The notes: generated by a model from the letters alone, not told the origin. Positions 16,335 to 24,847 are shown, numbered from the stretch's first letter. The stretch: 38,255 bases of DNA from Clostridiales bacterium (GCA_003343705.1 QAKR01000002.1:1-38255); one strand, 5' to 3'. Numbers and translations are program-made.

Positions 16335-17147
16335 ATGTTACAGCCTGAAGACTATAAAGAACCATCTTGCCCTTTTTGTAAAGATTTTTATAACCCTGCT
16401 CCTGATAAACAGCAAGGGAGCATTCCTGTTCCCGTTATTATACAAAAACTTGATGAATATCTTAATAAAGAAGATTATAAAGGTGCAAAAAAGCACCTGG
16501 ACTATTGGATTGCCGAAGCAAAAATGCTTAACGACAGACGAGGAGAGCTTTCACTTCTAAGTGAGATGATGGGGCTTTCACGCAGACTGAATGATAAAAT
16601 ATCAGGGCTTGATTCAGTTCGTCGCGGCTTTGAAATAATCGAAACCGAAGGTTTGCAAAACAATGTTTCCGCTGCAACCATATGGCTAAACGGAGCAACA
16701 ACGTTAAAAGCTTTCGGGCATGCTGCGGAAGGCCTTGCATATTATGAACGGACTCTGGAGCTTTATAATAAGCAAATAGAACCGAATGATGAACGTTTCG
16801 GAGGTCTTTATAATAATTATGCCCTTGCCTGTGCTGATGTGGGGCAACTGGAAAAAGCCAAAGAGTTATATGAAAAAGCTATTATAATAATGTCAAAACA
16901 AAAAAACGGTGCTCTTGAAGTTGCCATTACCTATTTAAATATGGCACAGCTTTATGAAGACACCGATGAAGAAATTGAAAACCTTTTAGAAAAAGCATAT
17001 GAAAAGCTTAATGATCCCCAGCCACCACGAGACGGTTATTATGCTTTTGTTTGCCGCAAATGCGCACCTACATTTGATTATTACGGTCATTTTGCAATAA
17101 AAGAGGAGCTTAATAAAAGGGCGGATGAAATCTATGCAAGGGCTTAA
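16335..17147 (+). CDS. Tetratricopeptide-repeat protein with terminal CxxC motifs
   Basis: Helical-repeat scaffold protein of 270 residues; the partner is unknown. Seen: TPR-like helix pairs through the middle, e.g. LAYYERTLELYNKQ, FGGLYNNYALACADVGQLEKAKELYEKAI and EVAITYLNMAQLYEDTDEEIENLLEKAYEKL. Near the N-terminus is SCPFC (Cys12 and Cys15), and near the C-terminus CRKCAPTFDYYGHF. These two CxxC pairs could jointly bind a metal (inference). Its ATG follows AAGGAG by 8 nt. The 3' end overlaps the DUF4037 gene by 14 nt, which indicates coupled translation and a physical or functional pair. No signal peptide or membrane segment. Confidence 0.78.
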   Translation: MLQPEDYKEPSCPFCKDFYNPAPDKQQGSIPVPVIIQKLDEYLNKEDYKGAKKHLDYWIAEAKMLNDRRGELSLLSEMMGLSRRLNDKISGLDSVRRGFEIIETEGLQNNVSAATIWLNGATTLKAFGHAAEGLAYYERTLELYNKQIEPNDERFGGLYNNYALACADVGQLEKAKELYEKAIIIMSKQKNGALEVAITYLNMAQLYEDTDEEIENLLEKAYEKLNDPQPPRDGYYAFVCRKCAPTFDYYGHFAIKEELNKRADEIYARA

Positions 17148-18066
17148 CCTTTTTGAATGTTTTTATAACGAGTACGGTAAAGCCATGTTTGCCGAAAACT
17201 TTCCCGGATTAAAATATGCAGCAGGGGCTGTGGGGCAAGGTTCGGAATTTATGGGCTTCGACGACGACTTATCTAAAGACCATGACTTCATGGCAGGATT
17301 TTGCATATGGCTGACCAAGGAAGACGAGCAGGAATACGGGTTTAAGCTTTCAAGAGCATACTCAAATTTACCTAAAGAGTTTTGTGGGGTGTGTCTTGAA
17401 CAACAAAGCAATTATGCACAAAAAAAATTCGGGGTTTTTGAAATCGGTGATTTTTATTCAAGAATTATCGGTATAAGTGAGCCTCAAACCCTTGAAGAAT
17501 GGTTTTATATCCCGGAATATGCCCTTTCCAACGCTGTGGATGGTAAAGTTTTTTTTGATAATAAAGGTGAGTTTTTAAGAATACGAAACAAGCTTAAAAA
17601 TGATATGCCGAAAGATGTTAAGCTGAAAAAGCTTTCCGCACACCTGGCATATATGGCACAGTCCGGTCAATATAATTTTTCACGATGTATTTCTCATGGC
17701 GAAGAAGCCGCAGCCCAGCTTGCTCTTTTTGAATTCGTTAATCATGCCGTTTCGGTTATTTTTGCATTTAATAATGAATATGCCCCTTTTTATAAATGGA
17801 AATTTCGTGCAATGAAAAGCCTGCCCTTTTTTTCACAAACGGCAGACACTCTTGAATTTTTAATTACAACACCAAATAAAAACGAATATATTAATAAGAA
17901 AAAACATGAAATCGAAAAGCTGTGTGCAGAGATTGCTTGTGAGCTTATAAAACAAGAAGTTTCATCCTCACAAAGCGATTATCTTGAAAATCATGCATTA
18001 AGCGTAAATGATAAAATCCAAAACAGAAGCCTTCGGTCACTTCATCTTATGGAATACGGGGAATAA
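17134..18066 (+). CDS. DUF4037 protein, nucleotidyltransferase-like
   Basis: Likely member of the DUF4037 family, related to minimal nucleotidyltransferases; no biochemical role is known to me. Seen: GQGSEFMGFDDDLSKDHDF at residues 35-52, which carries the GS...D.D pattern (G36, S37; D43-45, D49, D51) expected for metal and nucleotide binding. A helical C-terminal half follows, with NNEYAPFYKWKFRAM around residues 213-227, reminiscent of the helical domain of aminoglycoside-type nucleotidyltransferases. 310 residues. The ATG at 17134 is chosen over the ATG at 17125 because the GGGCGG site abuts the latter but lies 9 nt from the former. Overlaps the TPR gene by 14 nt. Convergent with the YbaK gene, only 8 nt apart, with no obvious terminator. 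Confidence 0.75.
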   Translation: MQGLNLFECFYNEYGKAMFAENFPGLKYAAGAVGQGSEFMGFDDDLSKDHDFMAGFCIWLTKEDEQEYGFKLSRAYSNLPKEFCGVCLEQQSNYAQKKFGVFEIGDFYSRIIGISEPQTLEEWFYIPEYALSNAVDGKVFFDNKGEFLRIRNKLKNDMPKDVKLKKLSAHLAYMAQSGQYNFSRCISHGEEAAAQLALFEFVNHAVSVIFAFNNEYAPFYKWKFRAMKSLPFFSQTADTLEFLITTPNKNEYINKKKHEIEKLCAEIACELIKQEVSSSQSDYLENHALSVNDKIQNRSLRSLHLMEYGE

Positions 18067-18074
18067 AAAGCTTA

Positions 18075-18539
18075 TTAGATAATATCTGCCGTTTCTATTT
18101 TAACCACTTTTTGAAGTGAAGAAAGAGGCAATTCAATCTGATAGCCTATTTTCCCTCCGCTGCACATAATTGTATCAAATTCTTCCGCACTGTTGTGAAT
18201 AACGGTGCGGAATGTTTTTTTCATACCTAGAGGTGAACATCCGCCGTGTATATACCCCGTTAAAGGCAGCAGATCTTTAGCTTTAAGCATTTCAATGTTC
18301 TTTTCCCCTACCGCAGCTGCTGCTTTTTTAAGATTAAGCTCTTCTGCAACAGGCACCATAAAAACATAGTGTGTACCGGTTTTTCCGGTTGTTACAAGTG
18401 TTTTAAAAACATGGCCGGGGTCTTGACCTAATACAGAAGCAACTTCCACACCGCTTATTGCCTCTTCCGAAGAATAAAAATGCTCCTTATATGTAATTTT
18501 CAGCGCGTCCAGCTTACGCGCCGCATTTGTTTTATCCAT
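18075..18539 (-). CDS. YbaK/EbsC-type aminoacyl-tRNA deacylase
   Basis: Predicted Cys-tRNA(Pro) deacylase that removes cysteine mischarged onto tRNA-Pro by prolyl-tRNA synthetase. Seen: the YbaK fold with DPGHVFKTLV (the Lys of this motif is essential in the family), VMVPVAEEL-like strand YVFMVPVAEELNLKKAA, and the loop GYIHGGCSPLGMKK, followed by IGYQIELPLSSLQ near the C-terminus. 154 residues, normal size. The ATG at 18539 is used because it starts the conserved N-terminus; it overlaps the end of the upstream amidohydrolase by 8 nt, so the pair is probably translationally coupled. No link in function between the two is evident. Confidence 0.9.
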   Translation of the reverse strand: MDKTNAARKLDALKITYKEHFYSSEEAISGVEVASVLGQDPGHVFKTLVTTGKTGTHYVFMVPVAEELNLKKAAAAVGEKNIEMLKAKDLLPLTGYIHGGCSPLGMKKTFRTVIHNSAEEFDTIMCSGGKIGYQIELPLSSLQKVVKIETADII

Positions 18540-19959
18540 TATAAACACTTCTTCCGTCTTTTATTGTTGATAATATTTTAATTTTCGGTAAATCATCAGG
18601 TAAAACTGATAAAGGGTTTTTATCAAGGATTACAAAATCCGCTTTTTTACCTACTTCTATTGTCCCCTGCTTGTCTTCTTTGTGATATTGGTATGCCGGG
18701 TTTACAGTTACGGCTCTTAAAGCCGAAAACACATTAATTCCGTCGCCTAAGGTTACACCGCTTTTTGTTTTTCGGCATACTGCACACCAAACCGTAAAAA
18801 GCATATCAGGTTTTACCACAGGAGAATCCTGATGAAATGTGAAAAGTATATCTTTTTTCTCTGCGGCTGCACAAGAGCTTATACGGGAAGCTCTTTCAAA
18901 ACCGAAGTTCTTAATATGAATATCCCCGAAATAGTAAACATGTGAAACGAAAAATGACGGAATCATCCCAAGATTTTTAACGTCATCCAGTTGATCATAA
19001 TCAAGTAGCTGCGCATGAATCATAACAGGCCGATCAAGGAAAAATCCTTTTGCACAGTTCAAGTACTGTTGTGCGGCGGCATCTCCGTTACAATGAGCAA
19101 GAAGCTGAATATTGTTTTGAGAACAAAATCGGACTACTTCTTTAACATCATTATCGCTCATAGTACCGTTACCGTAAAAGTCAGTCCCGGCATACGGGGT
19201 TCTCATCCAAGCAGTCTTTTGTTGAGGTGAACCGTCGAGAAAAATTTTAATACCCCCGCAAAGATTTGGGAACTGCCTGTTAAACTCTTCATACGCCTGC
19301 ATTTCCGCATATGCAACAACATCAAGCCAAAGTCGTTTTTCAATTATTTTATACATCGGAATAACTTCTTTAACCACCATTCCGTCCTGCACTGTTGTTA
19401 TACCGTATGAGGCATACAATTCCTGAGCTTTTTCATATGCACCCAGCATTTTCTCGGCAGAAGGCTGAGGCACACGGCGGATAAGTTGCATAAAATCAGT
19501 TTCTTCATAATAGCCTCCGTCAACACCTAAAATCTTTGCGGCCGGGCTGTTAAAAACGCCCATATGTCCGGACTGATGCATAATAACAGCCGGATTATTT
19601 GGTAAAATAGAATCAAGCTCTTGTTTTATCGGCATTTTTTGTCCAGAAAAGCCGTTAACACTCACCCATTCTCCGGGTTTTATATCATTTTCGGATATAT
19701 ATTCCTGCACATTATGTTCAAGGTCTTTATCGTTTTCAAGGTTGATTTGTAAATAAGATGTGGCTACCTGCGAAAAATGGCTGTGAGCATCAATAAACGA
19801 AGGCATCATACAAGCACCGTCAAGATTGATTTTTTCAGCGTTTGTGTTTAGGGCCTGTTCTCCTGTTGCCGTTACAACACCGTCTTCAACCAAAACCGCA
19901 CTAATACTTTCATTTTTATTCATAGGCAAAATCTCGCCGCCGTAATAAAGAGTTTTCAT
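18532..19959 (-). CDS. Amidohydrolase family 3 (YtcJ-like) metal-dependent hydrolase
   Basis: TIM-barrel metal-dependent amidohydrolase acting on C-N bonds of an unknown small molecule, probably cytoplasmic. Seen: an N-terminal beta-sandwich part (YYGGEILPMNKN, VLVEDGVVTATGEQAL), the first metal motif PSFIDAHSHF (about residue 53), KIFLDGSPQQKTAWM around 218 as in YtcJ proteins, LLAHCNGDAA, IHAQLLDYDQLDD, FTFHQDSPVVKPD, and the C-terminal GTIEVGKKADFVILDKNPL. 475 residues; family members are often 520-560, so it is on the short side. The ATG at 19959 has only a weak AAAGG 13 nt upstream. Its promoter is divergent from the MATE gene promoter, and the roughly 100-nt leader contains a palindrome at 20035-20047. 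Confidence 0.85.
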   Translation of the reverse strand: MKTLYYGGEILPMNKNESISAVLVEDGVVTATGEQALNTNAEKINLDGACMMPSFIDAHSHFSQVATSYLQINLENDKDLEHNVQEYISENDIKPGEWVSVNGFSGQKMPIKQELDSILPNNPAVIMHQSGHMGVFNSPAAKILGVDGGYYEETDFMQLIRRVPQPSAEKMLGAYEKAQELYASYGITTVQDGMVVKEVIPMYKIIEKRLWLDVVAYAEMQAYEEFNRQFPNLCGGIKIFLDGSPQQKTAWMRTPYAGTDFYGNGTMSDNDVKEVVRFCSQNNIQLLAHCNGDAAAQQYLNCAKGFFLDRPVMIHAQLLDYDQLDDVKNLGMIPSFFVSHVYYFGDIHIKNFGFERASRISSCAAAEKKDILFTFHQDSPVVKPDMLFTVWCAVCRKTKSGVTLGDGINVFSALRAVTVNPAYQYHKEDKQGTIEVGKKADFVILDKNPLSVLPDDLPKIKILSTIKDGRSVYNG

Positions 19960-20065
19960 TATTAAAGTTAAACCTTTCTTATTATAATATGTCTTTAATA
20001 TGTGAAAGACAGTTCTGTTTATTCAAAAATGATAGTTAAATTTTAACATTCCCCTATATAAATTT

Positions 20066-20094
20066 ATTTTAGCACTTTTTACGGTATCTGTCAA
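20066..20094 (-). promoter_or_regulatory. Sigma-A promoter of the amidohydrolase-ybaK pair
   Basis: Minus strand: -35 TTGACA (20094-20089), 17-nt spacer, -10 TAAAAT (20071-20066). The transcript would carry a leader of about 100 nt with a small hairpin (GTCTTT/AAAGAC) and the palindrome GTTAAATTTTAAC at 20035-20047, a possible operator. Confidence 0.7.
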
Positions 20095-20102
20095 GAATAT
20101 GC

Positions 20103-20131
20103 TTGACAAGTTAAAAAAACAGGTTTATAAT
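20103..20131 (+). promoter_or_regulatory. Consensus sigma-A promoter of the MATE gene
   Basis: -35 TTGACA (20103-20108), 17-nt spacer, -10 TATAAT (20126-20131). Both hexamers are perfect. The -35 box is 8 bp from the inverted -35 box of the divergent amidohydrolase promoter. Confidence 0.82.
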
Positions 20132-20162
20132 TAAATAATCATAATTTAAGGATTGAAACAAA

Positions 20163-21494
20163 TTGAACAAGGATCTCACCATAGGCAAACCCCAAACGGT
20201 TTTAATAAAATATACGTTACCTCTATTTGTCAGCATAATTTTTCAACAGCTATATAATATGGCAGACAGCATTATTGTCGGTAAATTTGTAGGAGAATCT
20301 GCCCTTGCAGCTGTGGGAGCAAGTTATCCGATCACCATGATTTTTATGGCCGTGGCTGTAGGTAGCCAGGTTGGTTGTTCGGTTGTAATAAGCCGCCTTT
20401 ACGGCTCAAAAGATTATCTGCAGACAAAAACTTCTATTTCAACTACAATTATATCCGGATTTGTTATTTCAACTATTTTAACTGCACTGGGAACGATTTT
20501 CAGCCCCTTATTAATAAACCTTGTAAACACTCCTGAGAATATCTTTTCAGACGCAGATTTATATTTACGTATATATACAGGCGGATTTATATTTTTATTT
20601 CTTTACAATGCAGCAACGGGTATTTTCAACAGCTTGGGCGACAGCCGCACACCTTTGATATTTCTTATCTGCTCTTCACTCAGTAACATTTTTTTGGATA
20701 TTTTATTTGTTTCCGGCTTTGGTTGGGGTGTCGCAGGTGCGGCATGGGCAACATTTATTGCTCAGGGCGCAGCGTGCGTACTTTCACTTATTGTCCTCAA
20801 AAAACGTATTAAGTTTTTAAAAACAGAAAAAAAAGCTAAGCTTTTCAGCTTAAGCTCACTTAAAAGTATATCAAAAGTTGCCGTACCCAGCATTCTGCAA
20901 CAAAGCTTTGTTTCTGTGGGAAATATGTTTATTCAAGTTCTTGTAAACGGCTTTGGCTCTTCGGTTATTGCAGGATATTCCGCTGCAATAAAACTTAATA
21001 CATTCGGAGTTACAACATTTACAACTCTTGCAGGAGGCGTTTCTAATTTTACCGCACAGAATATGGGGGCGGTAAAACATGATCGTATAAAAAAAGGATT
21101 TGCAACCGGTCTTGTATTCGCACTGTCTGTTGCCGCTGTATTTTTCTTACTGTTTTTCTTCTTCGGAGAACAATTATTATCCCTTTTTATGGATGCTCAA
21201 AACTCACCTCTTGCAACAAAAACAGGTATTGAATTTTTAAAAATTGTTTCACCGTTTTACTTTTTCATATGCACAAAGCTGATTTGCGACGGAGTTTTAC
21301 GAGGCAGCGAAAAAATGGCAGCGTTTATGATTGCCACATTTACTGACCTTGCTTTACGTGTTATTTTAGCTTTTTCACTCTCAGGGTTTATGGGAACATC
21401 CGGGATTTGGTGCTCGTGGCCGATAAGCTGGGTTATCGCAACAGGATTATCCGTAATTTTCTATGCAAAGCTGGCAAAGTCTTTTAATAAATAA
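20163..21494 (+). CDS. MATE-family multidrug/sodium antiporter
   Basis: Inner-membrane exporter of the multidrug and toxin extrusion family, probably driven by H+ or Na+. 443 residues with about 12 hydrophobic segments spread over the length, in two homologous halves. Seen: the N-terminal MATE pattern TLPLFVSIIFQQLYNMADSIIVGKFVGESALAAVGASYPI and the second-half counterpart VAVPSILQQSFVSVGNMFIQVLVNGFGSSVIAGYSAA (both quoted only in part below 20 residues in families: QQLYNMADSIIVG and GNMFIQVLVNGFG are the diagnostic cores). The start is TTG at 20163, about 10 nt after AAGGA. The leader from the consensus promoter is only some 25 nt. Single-gene unit closed by a terminator. The substrate cannot be told from sequence. 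Confidence 0.9.
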   Translation: MNKDLTIGKPQTVLIKYTLPLFVSIIFQQLYNMADSIIVGKFVGESALAAVGASYPITMIFMAVAVGSQVGCSVVISRLYGSKDYLQTKTSISTTIISGFVISTILTALGTIFSPLLINLVNTPENIFSDADLYLRIYTGGFIFLFLYNAATGIFNSLGDSRTPLIFLICSSLSNIFLDILFVSGFGWGVAGAAWATFIAQGAACVLSLIVLKKRIKFLKTEKKAKLFSLSSLKSISKVAVPSILQQSFVSVGNMFIQVLVNGFGSSVIAGYSAAIKLNTFGVTTFTTLAGGVSNFTAQNMGAVKHDRIKKGFATGLVFALSVAAVFFLLFFFFGEQLLSLFMDAQNSPLATKTGIEFLKIVSPFYFFICTKLICDGVLRGSEKMAAFMIATFTDLALRVILAFSLSGFMGTSGIWCSWPISWVIATGLSVIFYAKLAKSFNK

Positions 21495-21516
21495 TATCAT
21501 ACTTTTATAACCATTT

Positions 21517-21548
21517 AAAACAATCACAGAAATGTGATTGTTTTTTTT
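21517..21548 (+). terminator. Rho-independent terminator of the MATE gene
   Basis: A 12-bp stem (arms 21517-21528 and 21533-21544) around a GAAA loop, with T's continuing to 21548. Confidence 0.85.
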
Positions 21549-21888
21549 ACTGCTTTTTTATCACAATAAAAGAATTCATATTTTCAACTGAATTGTTATA
21601 AAATATTTACATTAGGCTGTTTTGTGAATTTATTTTTATTTTATTGGCTATATTTTAATATTTTAGTACTATTTTATACATATATGTTCATTTTTTTTAA
21701 AAAAAACATTGTTTGTTTTCAATTTTTAATAAAATAATAACGATAATACAAGTAAGAATATTTTAAGTAAAGGAGATCTGCTTTTAGATTAATCAAAAAA
21801 TACCACCCCGTTATAATAAATAATTTTAATTCAACGCAAGCAAGTACTGTAAGAACAACAACAGTCATATGAGGGAGAAAAGACAAAA
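21549..21888 (+). other. AT-rich intergenic region upstream of the chemoreceptor
   Basis: 340 bp without a credible gene. A weak sigma-D-like motif is visible: TCAA (21719-21722), 16 nt, then AACGATAA (21739-21746), similar to the flagellar/chemotaxis consensus TAAA-N15-GCCGATAA but with mismatches. An AAGGAG at about 21770 has no start codon at a usable distance. No riboswitch-like fold was recognised. Confidence 0.3.
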
Positions 21889-23550
21889 ATGAAGCATATA
21901 AACATAAAAATAAAACTTTCTATTTTAGTATCTATAATGATACTCGGCATTGCAACAACAGCATATCTTTCGCTTTCACAGCTGAAATCGCAAAAAGATG
22001 AAAGTTTAAAAACTTTAGAAACAACGATTCGTACAGAATATGATAATAAAATAAAAGAACAGGTACTAAACGCCCATTCGATGCTAAATTCGGTATACAA
22101 TAAATATCAAACCGAAGAGTACACTATGGCACAAGCGAAAAAAGCAGGCGCAGACATCTTACGAGATTTAACATACGGAAACGACGGATATTTTTGGGCA
22201 GATGCATATGACGGAACAAACGTTGTAATGCAAGGGACTGAAACCGAAGGCACTAATCGTATGGGGCTTACAGATGTAGACGGATTTAAAATGGTTGAAG
22301 CAATAATTTCTGTAGGCAAATCGGGGGGCGGCTATACTGATTATTATTACACCAAACCAGGTGAAACCGAGCATTCCCCCAAAAGAAGCTACAGTTTAGC
22401 ATTTGAACCCTTTGAATGGGTTATCGGTACAGGTAATTATGTAGATTATATAGATCATTATATTTCTGAGCAAAGCAAAATTATGGAAGACAGTGCAAAT
22501 AAAGCACTATTAGAACTTTTCATATTTCTTATTTTTATGGTTTTAATTATTTCAGCTTTTGGAATTTTCATAGCATATTCAATTATTAATCCTATAAAGA
22601 AAGTACTTAACATTACCGAAAAACTTTCCGCTGGTAACTTAGATGTTAAAGTTGATATAAAATCAAAAGATGAAATTGGACAAGTTGCTGTTTCACTGAA
22701 GTCATTAGTTTCAAGATTAAAGGTTTATATTAATTATATAAACGAAATTTCACAGTTATTAAAACAGCTAGGGCAAGGTGACCTTAATCTTCACTTTACA
22801 TATAAATATGACGGTGATTTTGCCGTTATAAAAGATTCCTTAGAATCAGCATCTTCGATGTTAAACCACACACTTCTTAAATTTTCTGCGGCCACAGAAC
22901 AAGTTGCCGAGGGGTCTGAACAAGTTTCTGCAGGCGCACAAGTGCTTGCTTCAGGGGCTGCAGAACAGGCAAGCAGTATTGAAGAACTTTCGGCAACGAT
23001 TGTTGAAGCGTCACAACAAATCAATTATAATGCAGAAAACACACAGTTGGCACGGGATCAAGTACTTTCATCCGGAAATGAAGTTAAGAGCAGTAATGAA
23101 CATATGCGTGAGATGATTATCGCAATGGACAGTATTAATTCAAAATCAGTTGAAATCAGTAAAATTGTTAAAACTATTGAAGATATTGCATTCCAAACAA
23201 ATATACTGGCACTTAATGCAGCTGTTGAAGCAACCCGTGCCGGGACAGCAGGAAGAGGATTTGCAGTTGTTGCAGACGAAGTTAGAAATTTAGCAAAAAA
23301 ATGTGCTGAAGCAGCAAAAACCACAACTGCACTTATTAATGAAACCGTAAAAGCTATCAACCACGGTACAAATATTGCTAATGATACAGCAGGCACGATG
23401 AAACAAGTTGCCGAAGCTTCAAACAAAACTATCGAAACAATTAATAAAATAGCTCAAGCCTCAAATGAACAAGCTACTGCCATTTCACAGTTTACTGCCA
23501 GCCTTGATCAGATTTCTTCAGTTATTCAAACAAATTCAGCCACTGCGTAA
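21889..23550 (+). CDS. Methyl-accepting chemotaxis protein, truncated by an in-frame TAA
   Basis: Membrane chemoreceptor signalling to CheA/CheW. Domains in order: TM1 (about residues 8-29), an extracytoplasmic sCache-type ligand domain with NDGYFWADAYDG and FEWVIGTGNYVDYI, TM2 (about 204-232), a HAMP domain (about 230-285), and a coiled-coil signalling domain. The conserved hairpin tip is IAFQTNILALNAAVEATRAG and GRGFAVVADEVRNLA. AGGGAG lies upstream of the ATG. The frame stops at TAA (23548-23550) after NSATA. In this family that motif continues as EEGAAASEEL; here the codon after the TAA resumes with EGAAASEEL, so a Glu codon GAA has become TAA. The 553-residue product keeps the signalling tip but lacks the last 41 residues, including part of the methylation helix. 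Stand-alone receptor; no che genes nearby. Confidence 0.85.
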   Translation: MKHINIKIKLSILVSIMILGIATTAYLSLSQLKSQKDESLKTLETTIRTEYDNKIKEQVLNAHSMLNSVYNKYQTEEYTMAQAKKAGADILRDLTYGNDGYFWADAYDGTNVVMQGTETEGTNRMGLTDVDGFKMVEAIISVGKSGGGYTDYYYTKPGETEHSPKRSYSLAFEPFEWVIGTGNYVDYIDHYISEQSKIMEDSANKALLELFIFLIFMVLIISAFGIFIAYSIINPIKKVLNITEKLSAGNLDVKVDIKSKDEIGQVAVSLKSLVSRLKVYINYINEISQLLKQLGQGDLNLHFTYKYDGDFAVIKDSLESASSMLNHTLLKFSAATEQVAEGSEQVSAGAQVLASGAAEQASSIEELSATIVEASQQINYNAENTQLARDQVLSSGNEVKSSNEHMREMIIAMDSINSKSVEISKIVKTIEDIAFQTNILALNAAVEATRAGTAGRGFAVVADEVRNLAKKCAEAAKTTTALINETVKAINHGTNIANDTAGTMKQVAEASNKTIETINKIAQASNEQATAISQFTASLDQISSVIQTNSATA

Positions 23551-23676
23551 GAAGGAGCTGCGGCAAGTGAAGAGCTATTATCCCAAGCTCAAATACTTAA
23601 AGATTATATAAGCCAATTTAAATTAAAAAAAGAAAGTTCTACAGATTATTCCCAGGTTGAAATTGAAACAGAGTAG
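23551..23676 (+). pseudogene. Detached 3' tail of the chemoreceptor gene
   Basis: In the same frame as the chemoreceptor, directly after its TAA, 41 codons follow to TAG at 23674-23676, beginning EGAAASEELLSQAQIL and ending in the usual KDYISQF-type C-terminus. There is no start codon or ribosome site of its own. It is recognisable as the normal end of the receptor, which would be 595 residues long with one added Glu. Confidence 0.75.
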
Positions 23677-23732
23677 ATAAAATTTTAATCGTTAGGCAAA
23701 ATATTTTTACGAATAAAATTTCATAACATAAT

Positions 23733-23770
23733 AAAAGAGAGATTTAATAAATAATTAAACCTCTCTTTTT
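23733..23770 (+). terminator. Rho-independent terminator after the chemoreceptor
   Basis: Arms AAAGAGAG and CTCTCTTT, extended by TTTAAT/ATTAAA across one mismatch, with a short AT loop and a T-run to 23770. Nearly symmetric, so it may also stop the converging lipoprotein transcript. Confidence 0.75.
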
Positions 23771-23835
23771 CATATATAATTGCAAACGATACAGCCCATA
23801 TAGTAGTATTTATATATATTTGGCAAAACCATATG

Positions 23836-24693
23836 TTATGTAGTTTCAATTTTTGTTTCAAGCTTATCGTTCCCTCCGGAGATTACAACCCTGTGATTTC
23901 CGGCTTTTGTTTTTGCTCCGATTTTCCACGTCCACGTTACAAAACCGTCACTGTCCGCTGTTTTAGCTTCAAGACCATTTGCCTTACTAGCGCCGCTTGA
24001 ATAAAACACCGAAATTGTATATGTTGTTCCGGGAATGCCCTTTATTTTTAAAGATGCTGTTTTCCCGCAAGCAATCGGGGAGGTTAATGATATAAGAGTG
24101 ATAGAGCTTTTATTATTAGTATTTTCGGGTTCTGGCGATTTTACGGATTCTTTAGGTGTTTCAGCCGTTTCTGACGTTTTGGGCGAATCCGGTGTTTTAG
24201 GTTTTATCTCTTCGGTTTCTTTTGCAGTATCAGCTTTTTCTTGACTGTTATTTGAATCTGAACTAATATTTTCCGAAGCGTCATTTTCTGCTTCTTTGTT
24301 TTCATCATTAATCGCTACCTCGGGTTCGGAATTTTTAATTTGTTCATCCGAGATGTTTGTTTGTTTTATAATGTTTTCAACAGAACCTTCTTTAAAATAA
24401 ACTTTATAAACATCAAACCCTGATGTTAAACTATAATATGATTCCTTGTTTTTATCTGTCATCCTACAAAAAGATGCAGGTTCTTCTGCCATGCCCTTTT
24501 CAATAAGTAAACCGAAGAGCCTGTCTGCTTCTTCAGAGGTAATTTTTGCACTGCTCTGAAACAGCGAAACAGCCTTATCATAAAAATCATATTTTTTCGA
24601 ATAGTCGCTGTTAAAAACTTCTTTACTTTGTGCACATCCGAAACCCGAAAACATTATAAATCCAATAAGTGTAAGCAAAATAAACCTTTTCAT
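23836..24693 (-). CDS. Lipoprotein with acidic Pro/Glu/Ser linker and C-terminal Ig-like domain
   Basis: Not assigned to a named function. Seen: a lipoprotein signal peptide with a basic start (MKRF), hydrophobic core and lipobox FSGFGC, giving lipidated Cys20. A mixed helical domain follows (about 25-120; SITSEEADRLF-like KITSEEADRLFGLLIEKG). Then comes a low-complexity linker rich in E, S, K, P and T (about 125-200), and a beta-rich C-terminal domain (about 200-285). That domain contains GKTASLKIKGIPGTTYTI and GFVTWTWKIGAKTKAGNHRV, a bacterial Ig-like pattern found in Firmicutes surface proteins. It would be anchored to the outer face of the membrane, with the linker spanning into the wall. 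GGGGGAG lies 5 nt before the ATG. Transcribed alone, divergent from the Fur-family gene. Confidence 0.72.
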   Translation of the reverse strand: MKRFILLTLIGFIMFSGFGCAQSKEVFNSDYSKKYDFYDKAVSLFQSSAKITSEEADRLFGLLIEKGMAEEPASFCRMTDKNKESYYSLTSGFDVYKVYFKEGSVENIIKQTNISDEQIKNSEPEVAINDENKEAENDASENISSDSNNSQEKADTAKETEEIKPKTPDSPKTSETAETPKESVKSPEPENTNNKSSITLISLTSPIACGKTASLKIKGIPGTTYTISVFYSSGASKANGLEAKTADSDGFVTWTWKIGAKTKAGNHRVVISGGNDKLETKIETT

Positions 24694-24745
24694 CTCTACT
24701 CCCCCATTTTTAATATTTTATTAACAGATGTTTTTCGACAATTTT

Positions 24746-24774
24746 ATAATACCATATGTTACATATTATTTCAA
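24746..24774 (-). promoter_or_regulatory. Sigma-A promoter of the lipoprotein gene
   Basis: Minus strand: -35 TTGAAA (24774-24769), 17-nt spacer, -10 TATTAT (24751-24746), about 50 nt before the ATG. Confidence 0.62.
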
Positions 24775-24818
24775 GTACTTTTTTAATTTATTTTACATAT
24801 GTATTATTTAATCATCTA

Positions 24819-24847
24819 TTGACAATATTTATAACAAGTGGTATAAT
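24819..24847 (+). promoter_or_regulatory. Consensus sigma-A promoter of the metal-uptake operon
   Basis: -35 TTGACA (24819-24824), 17-nt spacer, -10 TATAAT (24842-24847). Its -10 overlaps the first bases of the palindrome at 24845-24867. Confidence 0.82.

Noticed and set aside
21760..21800. Small gene behind the AAGGAG at about 21770
   Set aside because: No ATG, GTG or TTG at a usable distance opens a frame; a TAG follows almost at once.
23548..23550. TAA reassigned or generally read through in this organism
   Set aside because: Other genes here (for example MATE, folD and the glucan synthase) end normally at TAA, so a local mutation is simpler.
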